This document shows, piece after piece, positions 7,436-12,906 of a stretch of 12,906 nt of DNA. Made by a program: the position numbers and the translations under genes. Origin of the DNA: Bacteroidales bacterium (GTDB taxonomy: Bacteria; Bacteroidota; Bacteroidia; Bacteroidales; ML635J-15); assembly GCA_007130555.1 (NCBI GenBank), contig SLSH01000076.1, positions 1 to 12,906 on the forward strand, in the 5' to 3' direction. The stretch's first letter is position 1; every line of letters begins with the position of its first letter. The notes under the pieces were generated by a model. It had not been told where the DNA came from. It ran no database searches and worked only from the letters and a program-made list of their open reading frames with translations.

Positions 7436-7472
7436 TCACAGCCTTGCACAATTGCAGGTTGTGATTTTTTTT
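7436..7472 (+). terminator. Intrinsic terminator after the PorE-like gene
   Basis: Bases 7436-7448 pair with 7453-7464: outer arm TCACAGCCT with AGGTTGTGA (one G-T pair), a single bulged T, then GCA with TGC and a CAAT loop. Eight T bases (7465-7472) follow directly. It lies 22 bases after the PorE-like stop codon and 14 bases before the purM ATG, so it separates the two transcription units. Confidence 0.88.
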
Positions 7473-7486
7473 GTATATACTTAAAA

Positions 7487-8656
7487 ATGAATGCAAATAA
7501 CAGATATTTTAACAGAGGCGTTTCCGCATCAAAAGAAGATGTACATAATGCAATAAAAAATATTGATAAAGGACTTTATCCTGGAGCATTTTGTAAAATC
7601 ATACCCGACATATTGGGGAATGACGATACTTATTGCAATATAATGCATGCAGACGGAGCGGGAACAAAATCATCCCTGGCATATTTATACTGGAAAGAAA
7701 CAGGTGATATGACTGTCTGGAAAGGGATTGCTCAAGATGCAATAGTTATGAATATTGACGACCTTATTTGTGTTGGTGCAACTGATAATATTCTGCTTTC
7801 TTCAACCATAGGAAGAAATAAAAATCTTATTCCGGGAGAAGTTATCGCTGCAATAATTAACGGAACTCAGGAAGTATGCGAAGAACTTAATAAGCTGGGA
7901 ATTAATATTATTCTTACAGGAGGAGAAACTGCCGATGTAGGAGATTTGGTCAGAACAATTATCGTTGATTCTACAGTTGTATGTCGGATGAAAAAATCCG
8001 ATGTTATAAATAATGAAAATATCAAAGACGGAGATGTTATTGTAGGACTGGCTTCTTTCGGCAAAGCTAAATACGAAAACCAATATAACAGTGGTATAGG
8101 CAGTAACGGATTAACATCTGCAAGACATGATGTTTTTGCGAATTACCTTGCCAAAAAATATCCCGAAAGCTACGACAATAACATAAATAAAAAACTTGTA
8201 TATTCGGGCTCATACAGACTTAACCAAAAAACAGAAGAATCCGGTATTGATGCAGGAAAAATGCTCCTCTCTCCTACCAGAACTTATGCTCCTGTTATTA
8301 AAAAAATATTAAATGAACATCGGAAAAATATTCATGGGATAATTCACTGTAGCGGTGGAGCTCAAACAAAAGTTCTTAATTTTACGGATAAGTTGCATAT
8401 TATCAAAGATAATTTATTTGATTTACCTCCGTTATTCAAAATTATACAGGAAGAGAGTAAAACAGACTGGAAAGAAATGTATCAGGTTTTTAATATGGGA
8501 CACAGAATGGAATTATATATTGAACAAGACATTGCAAATGAAATAATTGATATCAGCAAAAGCTTTGATATTGATGCAAAAATAATAGGATATTGTAAAA
8601 AATCCGATACAAAAAAACTGACAATAAAAAGTAATTTCGGAGAATTTGTATATTAA
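7487..8656 (+). CDS. purM: Phosphoribosylformylglycinamidine cyclo-ligase (AIR synthetase), Bacteroidota type
   Basis: PurM catalyses the ATP-dependent ring closure of FGAM to AIR, the fifth step of purine synthesis, in the cytoplasm. The 389-residue length fits the longer Bacteroides form rather than the roughly 345-residue E. coli form. Recognisable segments are RGVSASKEDVH (10-20), DGAGTKS (56-62), QDAIVMNIDDL (83-93), GGETAD (145-150), SNGLTSAR (206-213), SPTRTYAP (262-269), HCSGGAQTK (287-295) and VFNMGHRM (334-341). These cover both the ATP-binding half and the C-terminal AIRS domain. The gene begins only 14 bases after a strong terminator, so its promoter must overlap that hairpin or read-through must occur; I see no clean -7 element. 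prfA follows after 78 bases. As I recall, Bacteroides genomes also pair purM with prfA. Confidence 0.95.
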   Translation: MNANNRYFNRGVSASKEDVHNAIKNIDKGLYPGAFCKIIPDILGNDDTYCNIMHADGAGTKSSLAYLYWKETGDMTVWKGIAQDAIVMNIDDLICVGATDNILLSSTIGRNKNLIPGEVIAAIINGTQEVCEELNKLGINIILTGGETADVGDLVRTIIVDSTVVCRMKKSDVINNENIKDGDVIVGLASFGKAKYENQYNSGIGSNGLTSARHDVFANYLAKKYPESYDNNINKKLVYSGSYRLNQKTEESGIDAGKMLLSPTRTYAPVIKKILNEHRKNIHGIIHCSGGAQTKVLNFTDKLHIIKDNLFDLPPLFKIIQEESKTDWKEMYQVFNMGHRMELYIEQDIANEIIDISKSFDIDAKIIGYCKKSDTKKLTIKSNFGEFVY

Positions 8657-8734
8657 GTGTACATGCACTACTCTCCAAAAATCAGAGGTTATTAAATCAA
8701 AAAAACATAATAACAAAAATTAAGAATAAAGCAG

Positions 8735-9817
8735 ATGACAAATAATTTAATCTTGAATAAACTAAAAGGAGTAAAAGACAGACATGAAACTGTCGGTAAT
8801 CTTCTAAACGCCCCTTCGGTGATGTCGGATATGGATAAATACATCAAGTTAAATAAAGAATATAAAGATTTGGAGCCAATTATTGAAGCATACGAAGAGT
8901 ACAAATTAATTATCGGTAATATTGAAGATGCGAAAAAAATTCTAAATGAAGAGAAAGACGAAGAATTAAGAGAAATGGCAAAAGAAGAACTGGATGAACT
9001 ATATTCAAAAACAGGACCTTTGGAAGAGAAAATCAAGTTTTTACTTATTCCAAAAGATCCTGAGGATGATAAAAATGCAATTTTAGAAATACGTGCAGGT
9101 ACAGGTGGGGATGAAGCAGGGATTTTTGCCGGTGATTTAATGCGAATGTATGTTAAATATGCCGAAGACAAAGGATGGAAAACCGAAGTTGTTCGTGCTA
9201 CAGAGGGTTCACAGGGTGGTTATAAAGAAATTGTGCTCAATGTAAAAGGACACGGAGTTTACGGCATTTTAAAATATGAATCCGGAGTACACAGGGTACA
9301 AAGAGTACCTCAAACCGAAACGCAGGGGAGAGTTCATACATCGGCTACATCTGTCGTCGTACTGCCCGAGGCAGATGAAGTTGACGTAAAATTAAATCTG
9401 GCGGATATAAAAAGAGACGAATTTTGTTCATCCGGACCGGGAGGACAATCGGTAAATACAACTTATTCGGCAGTAAGACTTACTCATATTCCTACAGGTA
9501 TTGTCGTTGTTTGTCAAAACGAAAAATCAAAATTAAAAAATCTTGATACTGCAATGAAAGAATTAAGAACAAGATTATATAATTTAGAATATCAGAAATA
9601 TCTTGATGACATAGCATCAAAAAGAAAAACAATGGTTTCTACCGGCGACAGATCTGCAAAAATCCGCACATATAATTATCAGCAAGGAAGAGTAACAGAC
9701 CACAGGATAAATCTCACTTTATATAATTTACAAAATATTATTCTGGGAGATATTCAGGAAATAATAGACCAGCTTATTATGGCAGAGAATGCAGAAAGAT
9801 TAAAAGCGAATGAATAA
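8735..9817 (+). CDS. prfA: Peptide chain release factor 1
   Basis: RF1 ends translation at UAA and UAG. The 360-residue length is typical. The GGQ motif that triggers peptide release is at 236-238 in SSGPGGQSVNT; its Gln is the usual target of PrmC methylation. The stop-codon recognition motif is PQT at 192-194 within RVQRVPQTETQGR. This is the PxT form of RF1, not the SPF of RF2. GDRSAKIRTYNYQQGRVTDHRI at 304-325 is also an RF1 signature. The N-terminal coiled domain (about 1-105) is present. It lies 78 bases after purM and 30 bases before the ABC-F gene, with no terminator on either side, so the three genes probably form one transcription unit. Confidence 0.97.
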   Translation: MTNNLILNKLKGVKDRHETVGNLLNAPSVMSDMDKYIKLNKEYKDLEPIIEAYEEYKLIIGNIEDAKKILNEEKDEELREMAKEELDELYSKTGPLEEKIKFLLIPKDPEDDKNAILEIRAGTGGDEAGIFAGDLMRMYVKYAEDKGWKTEVVRATEGSQGGYKEIVLNVKGHGVYGILKYESGVHRVQRVPQTETQGRVHTSATSVVVLPEADEVDVKLNLADIKRDEFCSSGPGGQSVNTTYSAVRLTHIPTGIVVVCQNEKSKLKNLDTAMKELRTRLYNLEYQKYLDDIASKRKTMVSTGDRSAKIRTYNYQQGRVTDHRINLTLYNLQNIILGDIQEIIDQLIMAENAERLKANE

Positions 9818-9847
9818 AAATAACAGTATACAGATTGTAGTAAAAAC

Positions 9848-11803
9848 ATGATTTCGGCAGAAAACTTAACAATACAATTCGGCGGATTTGAGCTATTTGA
9901 TAGTATTTCATTGCAAATAAATCAAAAAGACAAAATTGGTCTTGTCGGTAAAAACGGAGCGGGAAAAACCACTTTGCTTAATGTTATAGCAGGATTCCAA
10001 CAAGCAACTAAAGGAAGAGTAAGCGTTCCTTCCGAAATTAAAATAGGATATCTGCCTCAGCAAATGATACATAAAGACGGAAGGACTATTTATGAAGAAG
10101 TTTTACTGGCTTTTGAAGAAATACTTAATCTTAAAAAAAACATTGAAAATATTAATAAACAATTAGAAACCCGAAATGACTATGAGTCTGATGAATACAT
10201 GGAACTGATAAATAAACTCAGCGAAATATCCGAAAGGCTTGAAATATTAGGGGGGGATAGTTTTCATGTAAATATTGAACAAATATTATCAGGATTAGGT
10301 TTTGAAAGAGAAGATTTTAACAGACAAACTTCCGAATTCAGCGGCGGGTGGAGAATGAGAGTTGAACTTGCAAAAATACTTCTTATAAGACCTGATATTC
10401 TTTTATTAGACGAACCGACAAATCATCTTGATATAGAGTCCATACAGTGGTTAGAAAATTTTGTTAATAATTTTAACGGAGCAATGCTGTTGATTTCTCA
10501 CGACAAGGCATTTCTTGATAATACAACCCAAAGAACCATTGAAATTTCTTTAGGGAAAATATACGATTATAAAGCGAATTATTCAAGATATCTTGAATTA
10601 CGTAAGGATGTGAGGGATAAACGACTTGCATCATATTATAATCAGCAAAAGATGATTGATGAGACGCAAAAATTTATTGACAGGTTCAGATACAAAGCGA
10701 CAAAAGCCGTTCAAGTTCAGTCGCGTATAAAACAATTAAATAAACTTGAAATAATTGAAGTGGAAGAAGAAGACAAATCGAAAATAAATATCAGCTTCCC
10801 TCCTGCCCCGCGTGCAGGCTCAATTGTTCTGGAGACAGAAAATTTAACAAAATACTACGGTAATCATTGTGTGTTAAAAGATATTAATCTTATTATCGAG
10901 AGGGAAGAGAAAGTAGCATTTGTGGGAAGAAACGGAGAAGGCAAAACAACACTATCAAGAATTATTGTCGGTAATTTGGATTATACCGGCAATTTAAAAC
11001 TCGGGCATAATCTTAAAATCGGATATTTTGCTCAAAATCAGGATGAACTGATGGATGAAAAACTAACAGTTTTTGAAACTATCGACAATGTTGCTGTTGG
11101 GGATATCCGAACAAAAATCAGAGACATACTTGGAGCTTTTCTTTTCAGCGGAGATGATATTGACAAAAAAGTTTCGGTACTTTCGGGCGGAGAAAGATCC
11201 AGACTGGCTCTGGCAAAATTATTATTAGAGCCATATAATTTATTGGTACTTGACGAGCCGACAAATCATCTTGATATAAGATCAAAAGAAATTCTAAAAC
11301 AAGCTTTAATAAATTATACAGGTACATTAATACTTGTATCACACGACAGAGACTTTCTTACAGGCTTATGTACAAGAACTTATGAATTTAGAAATCGTAC
11401 AATCAAAGATTTCCCCGGAGACATTTATGATTTTTTACAACTAAAAAAATTAGAATCTCTAAAAGAATTAGAGAAAAAAGTTCAAATAAAAACTATTAAA
11501 AATAAAAACATAAGTAAAAACAAAGAAATATTCGAGCTTAAAAAAGACTGTGAACGAAGACTGCGTCAACAAAAGAGGTTACTGCAAAATACCGAAAACG
11601 AAATAGAAAAATTAGAAAAACAAATTTCCGAAATGGATAGATTATTATCAACCCCTGATAAAGCGGGGGATTTAATAAACGACCATAATTGGTTTGAACA
11701 ATACGAATCTCTTAAAAATAAACTCTCTCAACAAATGCAAAGCTGGGAAAAAACGACTCTTAATATTGAAAAACTTGAAAATGAGTTGAATTTGTCAGAA
11801 TAA
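9848..11803 (+). CDS. ABC-F family ribosome-associated ATPase
   Basis: This is a 651-residue soluble protein with two ATP-binding cassettes and no membrane segments, so it is an ABC-F protein, not a transporter. Cassette 1 has Walker A GKNGAGKTT (34-42), signature FSGGW (164-168), Walker B with DEPTNHLD (188-195) and switch H218. Cassette 2 has GRNGEGKTT (360-368), LSGGER (445-450), DEPTNHLD (469-476) and H499. The linker at about 235-325, rich in charged residues, is the region that reaches the ribosomal P-site tRNA in this family. Residues 535-650 form a charged coiled coil, as in Uup-type members. Both catalytic glutamates (E189, E470) are kept. It follows prfA by 30 bases, which suits a role in translation. 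Whether it rescues stalled ribosomes, helps assembly or protects against antibiotics cannot be told from sequence alone; the Uup/YdiF-like housekeeping type is more likely than a resistance factor. Confidence 0.93.
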   Translation: MISAENLTIQFGGFELFDSISLQINQKDKIGLVGKNGAGKTTLLNVIAGFQQATKGRVSVPSEIKIGYLPQQMIHKDGRTIYEEVLLAFEEILNLKKNIENINKQLETRNDYESDEYMELINKLSEISERLEILGGDSFHVNIEQILSGLGFEREDFNRQTSEFSGGWRMRVELAKILLIRPDILLLDEPTNHLDIESIQWLENFVNNFNGAMLLISHDKAFLDNTTQRTIEISLGKIYDYKANYSRYLELRKDVRDKRLASYYNQQKMIDETQKFIDRFRYKATKAVQVQSRIKQLNKLEIIEVEEEDKSKINISFPPAPRAGSIVLETENLTKYYGNHCVLKDINLIIEREEKVAFVGRNGEGKTTLSRIIVGNLDYTGNLKLGHNLKIGYFAQNQDELMDEKLTVFETIDNVAVGDIRTKIRDILGAFLFSGDDIDKKVSVLSGGERSRLALAKLLLEPYNLLVLDEPTNHLDIRSKEILKQALINYTGTLILVSHDRDFLTGLCTRTYEFRNRTIKDFPGDIYDFLQLKKLESLKELEKKVQIKTIKNKNISKNKEIFELKKDCERRLRQQKRLLQNTENEIEKLEKQISEMDRLLSTPDKAGDLINDHNWFEQYESLKNKLSQQMQSWEKTTLNIEKLENELNLSE

Positions 11804-11825
11804 ATAATGATGTTTTATCTTCCTG

Positions 11826-12906
11826 TTAGATTTTTATCCTGTATCCTACTCCGAATTCTGCAAAATCTGCAACAGATGTATGCGAACGAATCATAAAGTT
11901 TGCGACAAAATATTCATTAAAAATATATCTGATTCCCAGCCTGTTATATATCATAAAATTTTTGTCTTTATCATTAAACTTATTATACGCATAAGTTCCT
12001 AATTGAATTATACAAACAATATCATCAGTAAAAAACACATCCTGAACCAAATGGAACCCTAGTCTAAAAAGGTCTTGGGTTCCTTTATAATCGTTTCTGT
12101 CAAAATCTCTAATCTGAGTTTTCAAAGACGGGTCGAAAATAATATTCGTACCAATTCCAAAAGCCCTTTTATTATTTATTCTTAAAGTAAAATCGGCTAC
12201 TATTGATTGAACTACATAATTCTTGTTTTCGTAAGTTGTATTTTGTCTCGACCCTGTTCCGTAATACATAGTAAGATAATACTCCATACTTTTGTAAGGA
12301 AAAAGTCTTTTTGGCAAAACATAATCATAATCAGAAAACATATACTTAAATCCTGAATTTAATGTAATCAGGTTTAATCCCAGGTTCGGTTTTTTAAATG
12401 CTGCATTGGAGAAGTGATTAAAATTTGCCCCTGCAATAAAATATAAAGGAGTTTCCCACAGTTTGATGTTCGCACTAACCGAAAAATGAATATGAGCATT
12501 TATATTAGTGCCTATTGCGATATTATTGTAATTTATCCTGTAATCAAATTTTTCTGAAAGATATGCAACGCCCATTCCAAAGCGATACTTAAAAAGCAGG
12601 CGTTCATTTTCAAAAACAGGAACTCCGTAAAAGCCAAAAAAAGAATGTGCATGTCCGAAAACTCCGAAATTACTTAATTCAGACATAACATACCCGACTC
12701 CTACCTCGGGGAATCGCCATGTATGATGCCATAATTCTCCTCCGTCTGTTTTATGGGAGTATGTAATCTCTCCCATCATTATCCTTTCTTTTATAAGATA
12801 GTTTAAATCCTTTCTGTGCGGTGCTACAAATCCATGACCTACCGTACCCTCAAATTGATGATAAAGATATCCCTGAGAGTATGAAAAAGCAATGCCCGAG
12901 AGTAAA
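11826..12906 (-). CDS. PagL-like lipid A deacylase / acyloxyacyl hydrolase, 5' end outside window
   Basis: The frame is open from the stop at 11826 to the window edge, giving 359 visible residues. I include the 42 codons upstream of the Met at 12779 because they read as the family's N-terminus: LLSGIAFSYSQG looks like the end of a signal peptide, and HQFEGTVGHGFVAPHRKDL follows. The real start lies to the right of the window. The protein is rich in aromatic beta-strands and should be an outer-membrane barrel. NHFSNAAFKKPNLGLN carries the PagL His and Ser (visible residues 164 and 166). Twelve residues after the Ser, where Pseudomonas PagL has catalytic Glu, this protein has Asn (178). PagL removes the 3-O-linked acyl chain of lipid A; the substrate here is unproven. 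It converges on the ABC-F gene with a 22-base gap and no clear terminator. Confidence 0.8.
   Translation of the reverse strand, partial: LLSGIAFSYSQGYLYHQFEGTVGHGFVAPHRKDLNYLIKERIMMGEITYSHKTDGGELWHHTWRFPEVGVGYVMSELSNFGVFGHAHSFFGFYGVPVFENERLLFKYRFGMGVAYLSEKFDYRINYNNIAIGTNINAHIHFSVSANIKLWETPLYFIAGANFNHFSNAAFKKPNLGLNLITLNSGFKYMFSDYDYVLPKRLFPYKSMEYYLTMYYGTGSRQNTTYENKNYVVQSIVADFTLRINNKRAFGIGTNIIFDPSLKTQIRDFDRNDYKGTQDLFRLGFHLVQDVFFTDDIVCIIQLGTYAYNKFNDKDKNFMIYNRLGIRYIFNEYFVANFMIRSHTSVADFAEFGVGYRIKI

Noticed and set aside
7802..8083. Two minus-strand open frames within purM (7802-8083 and 7867-8064)
   Set aside because: They lie wholly inside a well-supported gene and show no promoter or family signature.
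8688..8714. Inverted repeat GTTATTA / TAATAAC between purM and prfA, considered as a terminator
   Set aside because: The stem has only 7 A/T-rich pairs around a 13-base loop and no T tract follows.
8355..8716. Small frames near the end of purM (8355-8546 plus, 8513-8716 minus)
   Set aside because: Both overlap the intact purM C-terminus out of frame and lack any support.
8692..9171. Open frame of 159 codons on the minus strand opposite the start of prfA
   Set aside because: It is Ser-rich and looks like the mirror of the RF1 coding strand, with no recognisable family. RF1 on the plus strand is certain.
11145..11342. Minus-strand open frame inside the second ATPase cassette of the ABC-F gene
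   Set aside because: It mirrors conserved cassette codons and matches nothing recognisable.
9848..11803. ABC-F gene considered as an antibiotic-resistance determinant
   Set aside because: It sits beside prfA in a housekeeping run, has a Uup-like C-terminal coiled coil and shows no sign of transfer.

Overview
The window is a low-GC stretch of a Bacteroidota chromosome, most likely class Bacteroidia. Four things point there. It carries a PorV-type outer-membrane protein of the type IX secretion system (T9SS), a system confined to this phylum. Its PurM and RF1 proteins read like the Bacteroides versions. Three intergenic sites match the Bacteroidota -7 promoter element TAnnTTTG. None of the start codons has a Shine-Dalgarno sequence; they are preceded by A/T-rich leaders. 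All ten protein genes end in TAA. I see no tRNA, rRNA, CRISPR array, insertion sequence or integrase, so this is ordinary chromosomal backbone with a few odd local features.

Layout. (1) 1-1838, plus strand: a promoter element, porV (T9SS outer-membrane barrel) and ispF (isoprenoid precursor synthesis), probably co-transcribed. (2) 1830-2780, minus strand: an exported isoaspartyl peptidase/L-asparaginase, whose 3' end overlaps ispF tail to tail by 9 bp. (3) 2781-3079: an AT-rich divergent intergenic region. (4) 3080-3580: a small ECF-type sigma factor whose DNA-recognition helix runs into a 17-T tract, followed by a hairpin at 3626-3662. (5) 3731-7413: two tandem paralogues with a TPR, PD40 beta-propeller and carboxypeptidase-regulatory-like domain. 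Only the second also has a peptidoglycan-binding OmpA domain, giving it the architecture of the T9SS protein PorE. A strong intrinsic terminator (7436-7472) closes this unit. (6) 7487-11803: a housekeeping run of purM (purine synthesis), prfA (release factor 1) and an ABC-F ATPase, with short gaps. (7) 11826-12906, minus strand: a PagL-like outer-membrane lipid A deacylase whose 5' end lies beyond the window.

How the genes may work together. Cell-envelope functions dominate the flanks: the PorV barrel, the PorE-like pair that could link outer membrane and peptidoglycan, and the PagL-like enzyme. The middle right is nucleotide and translation housekeeping. The sigma factor directly upstream of the propeller pair is a candidate regulator of envelope or T9SS genes, but that is inference from position. 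The observations most worth a second look are the sigma factor's poly-T recognition helix, the PorE-like pair in which one copy ends exactly where the OmpA domain should begin, and the PagL-like protein with Asn where PagL has its catalytic Glu. I did not find a clearly new multi-gene system.
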